Shown: positions 12,320-20,660 of the stretch, piece after piece
Position numbering within the stretch: the stretch's first letter is position 1
Layout: every line of letters begins with the position of its first letter
Assembly (NCBI RefSeq): GCF_002980625.1
Contig: NZ_PVLR01000016.1
Span: 62,001 to 126,000 of the forward strand
Direction of reading: 5' to 3'
Source of the DNA: Malikia spinosa
Lineage (GTDB): Bacteria; Pseudomonadota; Gammaproteobacteria; Burkholderiales; Burkholderiaceae_C
Length of the DNA: 64,000 nt
The notes under the pieces: generated by a model
What the model saw: only the letters and a program-made list of their open reading frames with translations
What the model was told of the DNA's origin: nothing
The model's database searches: none
Program-made: the position numbers and the translations under genes

Positions 12320-13246
12320 ATGAACATTGTTTCCGACCTGGCCTTCTTCGTGGTGCTGGCGCGCCAGCCCAGCCTGGCAGCGGCGGCGCAGGAAATGGGC
12401 ATCACGCCACCCAATGTGAGCCGCAGGCTGGCGGCACTGGAGCGGCGTCTGGGCCTGCGCCTGCTCAACCGCACCACCCGCCGCCTGAGCCTGACGGCGG
12501 AAGGACAGCGTTACCTCGACGAGGGCGAGCGAATCCTGCAGGACCTCGAAGGGCTGGAACAAGCGCTGACGGCCGGCCGCGAAACCCCGCGGGGCCTGCT
12601 GCGGGTCAATGCCACCTTCGGCTTCGGCCGCCGCCATCTGGCGCCGCTGATTTCAGACTTCGTACGCCAGCAGCCCCAGGTGGAGGTGATGCTCGAGCTG
12701 AGCGATCACCCGCTGGACCTGACCGAACATGCGATGGACATCGGCATCCGCTTCGGCAGTCCGCCCGACAGCCGGATCATGGCGCGGCGCATCGCGCGCA
12801 ACCGCCGCCTGCTCTGCGCGTCACCCGCCTATCTGTCCGGCTTCGGGCTGCCGGCCACGCCGCAGGAGCTGGCGCGCCACCGCTGCATCGTGATCCGGGA
12901 AAACAACGCCACCTTCAACCACTGGCAGCTGACGGATGGCCAGGACAAGCTGATGGTGAAGGTCAACGGTCCCCTGAGCACGAACCATGGCGAAGTCGCC
13001 GTCGACTGGGCGCTCGCGGGTCATGGCATCGTGCTGCGCTCGGAATGGGATGTGGCGGCCTACCTGCGCGAGGGCAAGTTGTGCCGCCTGCTGGCCCCCT
13101 GGGCCGGCGAGGCGGCCGACATCCACGCCCTCTATCCCCAGCGCCATCACCTGTCCGCCAAGGTCACGGCTTTCCTGGATTTCCTGGCCGATCGCTTCGC
13201 CGGCTACCGCACCGACATGCCGGCACTGCCGGCCACGCCCTGGTAG
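12320..13246 (+). CDS. LysR-family transcriptional regulator
   Basis: 308 residues with an N-terminal winged HTH (ARQPSLAAAAQEMGITPPNV then SRRLAALERRLGLRLL) and NRTTRRLSLTAEG linker, followed by a periplasmic-binding-like effector domain with the subgroup signature ELSDHPLDLTEHAMDIGIRF. This is the CrgA/DsdC-like branch that often controls a divergent neighbour. Its 98-base shared upstream region with the TauE exporter supports that. The effector is not predictable. It converges with the HAD phosphatase gene (22 bases apart). Confidence 0.9.
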   Translation: MNIVSDLAFFVVLARQPSLAAAAQEMGITPPNVSRRLAALERRLGLRLLNRTTRRLSLTAEGQRYLDEGERILQDLEGLEQALTAGRETPRGLLRVNATFGFGRRHLAPLISDFVRQQPQVEVMLELSDHPLDLTEHAMDIGIRFGSPPDSRIMARRIARNRRLLCASPAYLSGFGLPATPQELARHRCIVIRENNATFNHWQLTDGQDKLMVKVNGPLSTNHGEVAVDWALAGHGIVLRSEWDVAAYLREGKLCRLLAPWAGEAADIHALYPQRHHLSAKVTAFLDFLADRFAGYRTDMPALPATPW

Positions 13247-13268
13247 GCGCCAGCACTAAAACCGTCGC

Positions 13269-13904
13269 TCAAGCCGCCAGGGGCTGGTCGATGTCGCGCC
13301 GCAGGGAAAGCACCGGCCATTGACGCTGCCCGGCCAGCTGGGCCAGCCGGAAGTCCGGGTCGACCGCCACCGGATGGGAGACGGCTTCAAGCAGCGGCAA
13401 ATCATTGTGCGAATCGCTGTAGAACCAGCTTTCCTCGAGCCCGGCCAGGGAACAGCCCTGGGCCTTGAGCCAGGCCTCGACCCGGTGCACCTTCTGCGGG
13501 CCAAAGCAGGACGTGATCAGGTGATCCACTGCCAGCTGGCGTGCCACCGGTTCGACCAGCGCGGCCCGGGTCGCGCTGACCACCACGGTGGTCAAGCCCT
13601 GCGCACGCAGCTCGGACAGCAAGTCGGGGGCCAGCGGCGCGACAGCGGGCAGCAGGATCTCGCGCTGGAAAACGGCCAGGCATTGCTCGAGCTGCCCTGG
13701 CGGCAAGGACGCGTCAAGCCCGATCCTGAAGGCCTGCAGCGCATCGAAGTCGAGCACGCCCTGGGCATAGTCGTCCATGAAGCGCTGGTGCTGCGCCATC
13801 TCGGGCGCCGCCACCCATTGCCGGGATTGCAGGAAGTCCATCCACAGCTGGTTGCTGTCGGCCGCCAGCAGGGTATGGTCCAGGTCCAGAAAAGCCACTC
13901 GCAT
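13269..13904 (-). CDS. HAD-IB family phosphatase (SerB-like)
   Basis: About 211 residues with the four HAD motifs: I, FLDLDHTLL with the nucleophile Asp and general acid Asp; II, VVVSATRAALVEPVARQLA (Thr variant of the Ser/Thr motif); III, the Lys in FGPQKVHRV; IV, WFYSDSHNDLPLLEAVSHP with acidic metal ligands. The cap between motifs I and II is the helical type C1 of HAD-IB enzymes such as phosphoserine phosphatase. The substrate is unknown; many genomes have such proteins annotated as SerB-like or histidinol-phosphatase-like. ATG 13904 (MRVAFLDLD) is chosen; ATG 13910 is possible. Confidence 0.85.
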   Translation of the reverse strand: MRVAFLDLDHTLLAADSNQLWMDFLQSRQWVAAPEMAQHQRFMDDYAQGVLDFDALQAFRIGLDASLPPGQLEQCLAVFQREILLPAVAPLAPDLLSELRAQGLTTVVVSATRAALVEPVARQLAVDHLITSCFGPQKVHRVEAWLKAQGCSLAGLEESWFYSDSHNDLPLLEAVSHPVAVDPDFRLAQLAGQRQWPVLSLRRDIDQPLAA

Positions 13905-13978
13905 AAGCATCAATCAACTGTCCGTCGGATTCGTGGAACGGGTAAGGGCCAGCGAAGGCGCCACGGTAGGCGGTATGG

Positions 13979-16357
13979 TCAGACAGACAGGACGGTCGCC
14001 ATGGCCTGACACAGTCGTTTCCAGACCGAGTCAAACAGGGGCATCAAATAAGAGAGCTCGGCTGCCTGCTCCCGCGTACCGGCTTGCTCGAGCTGTTCAC
14101 ACACCTGCCCCAGCGCCATCGCTCCGACCGAGCGCGACGACGACTTGAGCGAATGGGCAAAACGCGCCAGCTGCAACCAGTCCGCCTGAACAAACGCGGT
14201 CTGCAACTGCGCAGCCAAACCCTCGGCAGAGTCCTGGTAATGTTGCAGGAATTCGCGGATCGTCCCGGGATCAGACCCGACGAGATCGGCCAGGACGGCA
14301 AGATCGAGCATGGCTGGCACGGCCATGCCGCCAAATCCGGCCTGGGCCGTGGAGGCGGCATCAGAATGCGGGATGGAAGACAGCCAGTAAGCCAGCTTTT
14401 CTCCAAGCAGCTCGAATTTGACCGGTTTTGTCAGGAAATCGTTCACACCCAACAGGCGCCAGCCAGTCCATGCGGCATCCATGGCATTGGCAGAAAACAC
14501 GATGATCGGCACGCTTTGTCCGTCCTTCTCCTCAGAACGAATCTGCTGCGCCAGCTCATAGCCTCCCATGCGAGGCATCTGCAGGTCCGTCAGGACCAGG
14601 TCGTAAGCCTGCTCACGCCAACGGAACAGGGCCGCCTCGCCATCCTCGGCAAAGTCATGGGCATAACCGAGACGCTTGAGTTGCAGGCCGATCACCTTGC
14701 GATTGACCGGATTGTCCTCAGCCACCAGGATCAGACGACGGTCTGGCTCGCCCGCGGCGGCAAGGCCCGCAGCCGGCATGGCGGGTGCAGCGACGGCGGC
14801 AGGCGCGACCGAATCCACCCGCGACAAAAGCGCCTCGCCCTGCGCGACCGCCGGCTCCTGAATGGCAAGCGGAAATTCGACCCAGAAAATGCTGCCCACA
14901 TTCACCTGACTCTCGACCCCGATGGTACCGCCCATTTTGCGCACCAGCTTCTGCGCAATGTTGAGACCGATACCCGTGCCTTCGACGGTCGAATTTTCGG
15001 CACCCAGTCGATTGAAGGGCTTGAACAGCCCTGACAGATGCTCTTGCGCAATTCCCAGCCCGGTATCCCGGACTTCAAGTCTGACATATCCCGTCGGAAC
15101 CCGATCGATCGTGATATCGATCTTTCCGTCTGGACGGTTGTACTTGACGGCATTCGACATCAAGTTCAGCAAGACCTGCTTGAGCCGGATCCGATCCGCT
15201 TGCACGGTGTAGCCGGAGGCGTCAGCGACATGCAGGGAGATTCCGCGCGCCTGGGCTGCCTGCTGGATCAGGCCCATGCACTCCTGCAGGACAGGACCCA
15301 GGGAAACCGCATCCAGCGTGACCTGGATATCCTGCTGATCGACCTTGGCCAAATCCAGCAAGTCGTTGACCAGGGAAAGCAAATGCTCGCCAGCATTGAC
15401 AATTTCGAGCACAAAATCATGTGCATCGCCATCAAGCCGATTGTCGAGCGCAAGAATCTGACCCAGACCGAGGATGGCATTGAGCGGCGTGCGCAACTCG
15501 TGACTGACGGTCGCGAGAAACTGATCCTTGCTGTTGACTGCCGCCTCAGCCATCTGTTGCGCATGCAGCAGCTCCAGTTCACGCTGCTTGATGGAGTGAA
15601 TGTCCTGCATCATGACCGCCAGGCGCACACAACTGCCCTCAGACATTTCGGCCCGCCCAATGCTGCGGAACCAGCGCGGCTCCCCCCCGAGATTGAAATG
15701 GAGCAACTCCAAGTCCCACCCGGTGCCACTTTGAATGGCTTGCTGGATGGCTTGCTCGATATACTCACGTGGTTCAAGCCTTGCCAGCAAGTTGCCGATC
15801 GTCAATGGCGGTTCGGAATCGATCTCGAGCAGCGTGGCGCAAAATGGCGAAAGATGAACCACGTCATTCGCCACCTCGTAGTCCCAGGAGCCAATCTGCG
15901 CCGACTGGTTGGCCAACTCCAGTGCCTGCTTGGTGCGCGACAGCAGCAGTTCGCTGTTCTGGCGCTCGGTAATGTCAGTCGCGAACTTCACGATGTGATC
16001 GATCCGTCCATCGCTGCCCCGCACAGGGTTGTAGGACGCTTGCAACCAGACCGTCTGCCCCTGCTTGCTGAGTCGGTGGAACTGCCCGGCGCGAGCTTCC
16101 CCAGCCCGCAGCGACTCCCATAGCAGGCGATATTCCTCGCCCGAGGCATACACCGGATCGAAAAACATCCTGTGGTGCTGCCCCACCAATTCATGTATTT
16201 CGTAACCCATGATCTGGCGGAACAGTTTGTTGGCCTCCAGGATATAGCCATTGATATCGAACTTGATGATGCCCTGGATATCATCCAGCGCACTGATCAG
16301 CCCGGCCTGAGCGGAAAAAATGGCAGGCGTATAGTTGACATTCAAATCAGAAGCCAT
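13979..16357 (-). CDS. Cytoplasmic hybrid sensor histidine kinase (PAS-PAS-HisKA-HATPase-REC-Hpt)
   Basis: 792 residues, no membrane segment. Two PAS/PAC domains (about 15-250), the first ending DHIVKFATDITERQ. HisKA has SHELRTPLNAILGL with phospho-His near 286; HATPase has the G boxes DTGLGIA and GTGIGLNIAQKLV. A receiver follows with Asp near 591 (VLTDLQMPRMGGYE) and a C-terminal Hpt with His near 735 (RFAHSLKSSS). The receptor-Hpt end resembles the 1411-residue kinase at 5450-9685 in architecture but differs in sensing region. Encoded 51 bases downstream of the dual-receiver gene, probably co-transcribed and phosphotransfer partners. Confidence 0.92.
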   Translation of the reverse strand: MASDLNVNYTPAIFSAQAGLISALDDIQGIIKFDINGYILEANKLFRQIMGYEIHELVGQHHRMFFDPVYASGEEYRLLWESLRAGEARAGQFHRLSKQGQTVWLQASYNPVRGSDGRIDHIVKFATDITERQNSELLLSRTKQALELANQSAQIGSWDYEVANDVVHLSPFCATLLEIDSEPPLTIGNLLARLEPREYIEQAIQQAIQSGTGWDLELLHFNLGGEPRWFRSIGRAEMSEGSCVRLAVMMQDIHSIKQRELELLHAQQMAEAAVNSKDQFLATVSHELRTPLNAILGLGQILALDNRLDGDAHDFVLEIVNAGEHLLSLVNDLLDLAKVDQQDIQVTLDAVSLGPVLQECMGLIQQAAQARGISLHVADASGYTVQADRIRLKQVLLNLMSNAVKYNRPDGKIDITIDRVPTGYVRLEVRDTGLGIAQEHLSGLFKPFNRLGAENSTVEGTGIGLNIAQKLVRKMGGTIGVESQVNVGSIFWVEFPLAIQEPAVAQGEALLSRVDSVAPAAVAAPAMPAAGLAAAGEPDRRLILVAEDNPVNRKVIGLQLKRLGYAHDFAEDGEAALFRWREQAYDLVLTDLQMPRMGGYELAQQIRSEEKDGQSVPIIVFSANAMDAAWTGWRLLGVNDFLTKPVKFELLGEKLAYWLSSIPHSDAASTAQAGFGGMAVPAMLDLAVLADLVGSDPGTIREFLQHYQDSAEGLAAQLQTAFVQADWLQLARFAHSLKSSSRSVGAMALGQVCEQLEQAGTREQAAELSYLMPLFDSVWKRLCQAMATVLSV

Positions 16358-16408
16358 CGCCTTGAGTCCAATCGAAAAAATAAATCATACCCAGACCAGG
16401 ACCAAGAC

Positions 16409-17299
16409 TCAGCGCAGGAAACGCTGCAACTTCCTGAGAAACATGTCTTGACTGAATGGCTTGACCAGGAAATCCGACGCACCGGCCTGCAGACTCTTTT
16501 CGACCACATCCTTGTCGCTGTTTCCGGTGACCATGACGATCGGAATATCCATTCCGACCGGGGTCGATTTCAGATGGCGCGTCAAGTCAAGACCACTCAT
16601 TCCAGGCATCAAGACATCCATCAATATCAGGCTTGGCCTCACATACTGAAGCTTGGCAATGGCCTCGGTACCCGAAAAGGCGAAGATGAAATCACAATTC
16701 AGACCGGTCAGCAGGAAGCGCACCAGATTGTGCTGAAATATCTCGTCATCGATCAACATGATCGTGGACCGCGCCGGCGGCTCAAGCTTGAGCTTCATAT
16801 GCGCGAGGCTTGGATCGATCTTCAACTCTGGCGCTGACGCGGACTTGATCGCAGGCTTGACCAGGGGTCGAACCGGAGATTTGACCTGGGATTGACGAAA
16901 TGCCTGAACCGCCCGCACGGCCAGCAAGACAGAAATCGACAACCGGGTGGCATCGAACGACATCGGCCAAAAAAGCACGTAGTCATCGAACTCCTCCTGC
17001 CGACAGAGGTCGTATGCCGCCTTGAGATCCTCCTTGCGGCACAGGAGCACGGTCCGATACCGGTGAGACGCGGCTACCTGGCTCGAACGGCACAAGCCCT
17101 GGTAGTAAGCCCTGGTTTCCTCCAGGTCACTGAAAGCCAGCACCAGCACATCGGGCAAATGGGTGTCGAAGTCGGACACGTGATGCTCGGGCTGCACCGA
17201 AAGAGTCATCCGGCTGCAGGTCTTGAGCAATAAATTCCGCACCAATTCGGCATCTGCCGCTGAATTACTGGCAATCAGGATGGATGATGTAGAATCCAT
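16409..17299 (-). CDS. Response regulator with degenerate N-terminal and intact C-terminal receiver
   Basis: 296 residues. The first about 135 residues resemble a receiver fold in pattern (SILIASNSAADAELV, PDVLVLAFSDLEE, FDDYVLFWPMSFD) but Ala sits where the phospho-acceptor Asp should be. After a linker the second receiver (about 175-296) is canonical: IMLIDDEIFQHNLV, Asp near 228 in LILMDVLMPGMSGLD, MVTGNSD for Thr and LVKPFSQDMF for Lys. There is no output domain, so it probably acts as a phosphorelay or scaffold partner for the downstream hybrid kinase. Start ATG 17299. Confidence 0.85.
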   Translation of the reverse strand: MDSTSSILIASNSAADAELVRNLLLKTCSRMTLSVQPEHHVSDFDTHLPDVLVLAFSDLEETRAYYQGLCRSSQVAASHRYRTVLLCRKEDLKAAYDLCRQEEFDDYVLFWPMSFDATRLSISVLLAVRAVQAFRQSQVKSPVRPLVKPAIKSASAPELKIDPSLAHMKLKLEPPARSTIMLIDDEIFQHNLVRFLLTGLNCDFIFAFSGTEAIAKLQYVRPSLILMDVLMPGMSGLDLTRHLKSTPVGMDIPIVMVTGNSDKDVVEKSLQAGASDFLVKPFSQDMFLRKLQRFLR

Positions 17300-17590
17300 G
17301 ATCAGAATTGATCCTGCGCCTCAAGAAATAAGGTGAATAACGTCAGCACAAAAAAGACAGACACACCGTCCCTGTCAGTTGAATATGCTGACCGTTTCCG
17401 CCAGCGGCCTGCTTCAGGCGGCCAGAAGCAACGACCATCATTTCCAGAATGGCCGCATGCTTGCACGCTGAATAGTCAGCTTGACTTGCTGCTTTACTGA
17501 CTTTGGTCACTGTGGTATTTTACTCATTAGTAGCGAAACGCAATTTATCAATTCTACCACTGACATACTGATAACCGACCATGGGGTTTC
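17300..17590. other. Intergenic region upstream of the dual-receiver gene, downstream of the dmeF remnant
   Basis: About 290 bases, clearly AT-richer than the average here (for example around 17500-17575). It likely contains the promoter of the minus-strand signalling genes. No coding frame, tRNA or strong hairpin was recognised. Confidence 0.3.
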
Positions 17591-17986
17591 CTAGGCGAGC
17601 GCAGGGGGCTGCGTGTCCGGAAACCGGTGGATTTCGATGGTCGAATGCACGATTTCCTCGTGCACCGACAATCGCGCACGCAGGTCAGCAGCGGTCAGAG
17701 CGCCATCCGGGGTGGCGGCATCGGCGATGACATGCAGATAGGTCGATTTGAGATTCAGATCGCGATGATGCTCATCATGGCGATCATCATCATACCCACG
17801 AGAATTCCCATGATCGTGATAGTGCGCCCGGCCGAGAATCAAGGCGCACACCCTGTTCACCAGCAGACCGAGCATGGCGATCACGACCGCGATCGCCATC
17901 ACCAGTCGCGTGCTGCGCTCGGCGGCAGCGTTGCCGGCATCAAAGACATGGTCGTGTATCCACCCGGACAGGTTATCGGTAGGCAT
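17591..17986 (-). pseudogene. dmeF: DmeF-like CDF cation efflux protein with two large in-frame internal deletions
   Basis: The 131-residue frame is recognisable in three pieces from DmeF, a Co/Ni cation-diffusion-facilitator of about 320 residues or more. Piece one, WIHDHVFDAGNAAAERSTRLV, is the N-terminal signature. It joins directly to the fourth membrane helix and the metal loop (GLLVNRVCALILGRAHYHDHG, then DDDRHDEHHRDLNLKS, YLHVIADAA), which then joins the extreme C-terminal segment LRARLSVHEEIVHSTIEIH. About 95 residues seem lost at the first joint and about 110 at the second, including several membrane helices and catalytic metal ligands, yet the frame stays open. It cannot transport as a normal CDF. 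Lengths of the losses are from memory of the family. Start ATG 17986 (MPTDNLSGW). Confidence 0.72.
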
Positions 17987-18395
17987 GATTGATTTTCTTG
18001 AAAGTCGAGTGCTTGCGCCCGCACGGCTGGCCTGCCAGAGTCGCTCTTGCACGACGGCAACGGCAACCAGTGCCTGATTATCATCGCCACGCCCTGCGGG
18101 TCGTCGTCGGCACCCCCTTGACCCGCAGCACGACCAGCTCCGACGCCGACAAAAGGCAATGACGCGCATGATGACTCAATCAGGCGGTTCCAGATTGACT
18201 CAATGCCAGGGGCCGAAGATGTCTGGCGCACACGGATTTGTTGCCTGACACGAGAGTTTTGTTAACCCGTGTTGACAAGGATGGCGGGGCAGCCTGGAAG
18301 AGCTTGCCTGGACTAGAATGAATTTGCCGGATGCGGGCAAATGACCATGGCCTGGAAATTTTCGGCAATGTATGACAAGAGAATGAAAGACCGCC
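17987..18395. other. Divergent intergenic region between dmeF remnant and anion transporter
   Basis: 409 bases without a convincing gene. A 9-base direct repeat TGACTCAAT occurs at 18172-18180 and 18196-18204 (24 bases apart). TTGACA at about 18273 could be part of a promoter for the transporter gene. Intact dmeF loci often have an RcnR/CsoR-type regulator nearby; none is seen here. Confidence 0.35.
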
Positions 18396-19862
18396 ATGAG
18401 TAACGATGGATTCAAGTTCCGGCCTGCCCTGCTGGCCATCGGTCTGGCACTCATCATCTGGTTCATCATCCCGGTGCCCTCAGGCGTCAAGCCGGCGGCT
18501 TGGCATCTGCTGGCCCTGTTCGTCGGCACCATCGCCGCCATCATCGGCAAGGTGATGCCGATCGGCGCCCTGGCCATGATCGCCATCGCGCTGGTCGCCC
18601 TGCTCGGGGTCACCAGCGACAAGCCGGGCACCGCGATTGCCGACGCGCTGAGCGGCTTCGCCAATCCGCTGATCTGGCTGATCGGCCTGTCGATCATGAT
18701 CTCGCGCGGGCTGATCAAGACTGGCCTGGGCGCGCGCATCGGTTACTGGTTCATTGCGCTGTTCGGCCGCAAGACGATCGGCATCGGCTATGCGCTGAGC
18801 CTGTCGGAGCTGGTGCTGGCGCCAGTCACGCCAAGCAACACGGCGCGCGGCGGCGGCATCATGCACCCGATCATGAAGTCGATCGCCATCAGCTTCGGCT
18901 CCACCCCCGAGCAAGGCACCGAGGGCAAGATCGGCCGCTACCTGGCCCTGGTCAACTACCACGCCAACCCGATCACTTCCGCCATGTTCATCACGGCCAC
19001 GGCGCCCAATCCGCTGGTGGTCAAGCTGGTCGCCGAAGCCACCGGTGCGCAGATCAGCCTGTCCTGGGGCACCTGGGCGATCGCGATGCTGCTGCCCGGC
19101 CTGGTCGCCATCCTGCTGATGCCGCTGGTGCTGGCCAAGCTCTACCCACCCGAAATCACCGACACTCATGCCGCACGCGACTTCGCGCAAGGCAAGCTGG
19201 CCGAGCTGGGGCCGGTCAAGCACAGCGAGAAAATCCTGCTCGGCGTCTTCGGCTGGCTGCTGGTGCTCTGGGCTGGCGTACCGGAACTGGCCTTTGGTCA
19301 GGCGTTTGCCGTCGACCCGACCGCGGCGGCCGTCAGCGGGCTGGCACTGTTGCTGGTGACCGGCGTGCTGTCCTGGGACGAGGTACTGGCCGAGAAAGGC
19401 GCCTGGGACACGATAACCTGGTTCGCCGCCCTGGTCATGATGGCCACCTTCCTGAACAAGATGGGCATCGTGGGCTGGCTGTCAGGCAGCCTGCAAGGCG
19501 GCATCAAGCAGCTCGGCATTGGCTGGATCTGGTCCAGCCTGCTGTTGCTGCTGGCCTATCTGTATGCCCACTACCTGTTCGCCAGCACCACGGCGCATAT
19601 CACCGCCATGTTCGGCGCCTTCTATGCGGCCGGCATCGCGCTGGGCGCGCCGCCGATGGTGTTTGCCCTGATCATGGCGGCGGCATCGAGCATCATGATG
19701 ACCTTGACCCACTATGCCACCGGCACCTCGCCAATCATCTTCAACTCGGGCTACACGACTCTGGGTCAATGGTGGCTGGCGGGTCTGGTCATGAGCGCGG
19801 TCAATCTCGTGGTCTGGATCGTGATCGGCGGCGTCTGGTGGTCCGTGCTGGGCTACTGGTAG
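18396..19862 (+). CDS. DASS-family anion (dicarboxylate/citrate-type) transporter
   Basis: 488 residues with about 12-14 hydrophobic segments. Two SNT-like signatures of the divalent anion:sodium symporter family are present: LAPVTPSNTARGGGIMHPIM in the first half and LTHYATGTSPIIFNSGY in the second, each contributing to the anion/Na+ site. The LVNYHANPITSAMFITATAPN stretch is typical of the CitT/TtdT/2-oxoglutarate-malate translocator branch. It therefore most likely moves a di- or tricarboxylate (citrate, tartrate, malate or succinate) across the inner membrane. It stands alone; the following gene starts 28 bases later on the same strand. Confidence 0.9.
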   Translation: MSNDGFKFRPALLAIGLALIIWFIIPVPSGVKPAAWHLLALFVGTIAAIIGKVMPIGALAMIAIALVALLGVTSDKPGTAIADALSGFANPLIWLIGLSIMISRGLIKTGLGARIGYWFIALFGRKTIGIGYALSLSELVLAPVTPSNTARGGGIMHPIMKSIAISFGSTPEQGTEGKIGRYLALVNYHANPITSAMFITATAPNPLVVKLVAEATGAQISLSWGTWAIAMLLPGLVAILLMPLVLAKLYPPEITDTHAARDFAQGKLAELGPVKHSEKILLGVFGWLLVLWAGVPELAFGQAFAVDPTAAAVSGLALLLVTGVLSWDEVLAEKGAWDTITWFAALVMMATFLNKMGIVGWLSGSLQGGIKQLGIGWIWSSLLLLLAYLYAHYLFASTTAHITAMFGAFYAAGIALGAPPMVFALIMAAASSIMMTLTHYATGTSPIIFNSGYTTLGQWWLAGLVMSAVNLVVWIVIGGVWWSVLGYW

Positions 19863-19889
19863 ACTGGATCAAGTCTCCTGCTTCACCCC

Positions 19890-20531
19890 ATGCCGCCCAA
19901 ACCGATTCCGCCCGAACTGCTGGCCCTGCGCCGTCATAACGTGATGGCCTTGTTCCTGCGCTGGCGGCTGCACGAGATTGCCCAGGGATTGCCGGGCGAG
20001 GACCGCGCCTTTGCCGCCCGGCTCGGGATCACAGGGGCGCAATGGAGCCGCGTCAAGTCGGGAACGCCGGTCGGCAGCAAGCTGGCGCGGCAGTTCGAGC
20101 AGGCCTGCGAGGTTGATCCAGGCTGGCTGGACCAGGCCCATGACCAGCCTGGCGCACCGGCAGCATGGCCCGACATCCCGGGCAGCGAGCCGGCTTCACC
20201 TGCCGCGCTGGCCTCGGCGCTGGGCCTGTCAGCGCAAGCGGGGCCGGACGGGCCGACCACGCTGCTGGTACGGGCCGATGACGATTCGATGCGCGACCTG
20301 GGCATCCTCGACGGCAACCTGTTGCTGGTCGACCCGGCCTTGGTCGCGGAGCCAGGCGACATCGTGCTGGTGCGGCTGGACGACGAATACCGCATCAGGC
20401 AGCTCTGCCTGCAGGACGGGCAGCTCAGGCTGCTGCCGGCCAACCCGGCCTTTGCGGCACTCGTCCCGTCCGAGGGCCAGCCATGGCCGATCTGGGGCGT
20501 GGTGACCTCGGTCATCAGGCGCTTGCGCTGA
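19890..20531 (+). CDS. S24/LexA-like repressor protein with altered catalytic dyad
   Basis: 213 residues. The N-terminal about 75 residues look like a small helical DNA-binding domain (FAARLGITGAQWSRVKSGTP, VGSKLARQFEQACEV). The C-terminal about 90 are the S24 peptidase fold: the Ser is in RADDDSMRDLGILDGNLLLVD, and the segment PGDIVLVRLDDEYRIRQL aligns with LexA GQVVVARIDDEVTVKRL. At the LexA/UmuD general-base Lys the codon is AGG, Arg. So self-cleavage is probably lost or impaired, while dimerisation may remain. It is not next to phage genes. Follows the anion transporter by 28 bases. Confidence 0.8.
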   Translation: MPPKPIPPELLALRRHNVMALFLRWRLHEIAQGLPGEDRAFAARLGITGAQWSRVKSGTPVGSKLARQFEQACEVDPGWLDQAHDQPGAPAAWPDIPGSEPASPAALASALGLSAQAGPDGPTTLLVRADDDSMRDLGILDGNLLLVDPALVAEPGDIVLVRLDDEYRIRQLCLQDGQLRLLPANPAFAALVPSEGQPWPIWGVVTSVIRRLR

Positions 20532-20660
20532 AAGCGCATCGCTAGCCAGGCTGGGTCAGGAGCTGGCGCCAGGACTGCTCGGTGGCCGGACGATGTCATC
20601 GCCGTGCAACAAGGCAGGCCTATGTTCTGCCAGGTCTTGATCATTCTGATTGCGCCTGCC

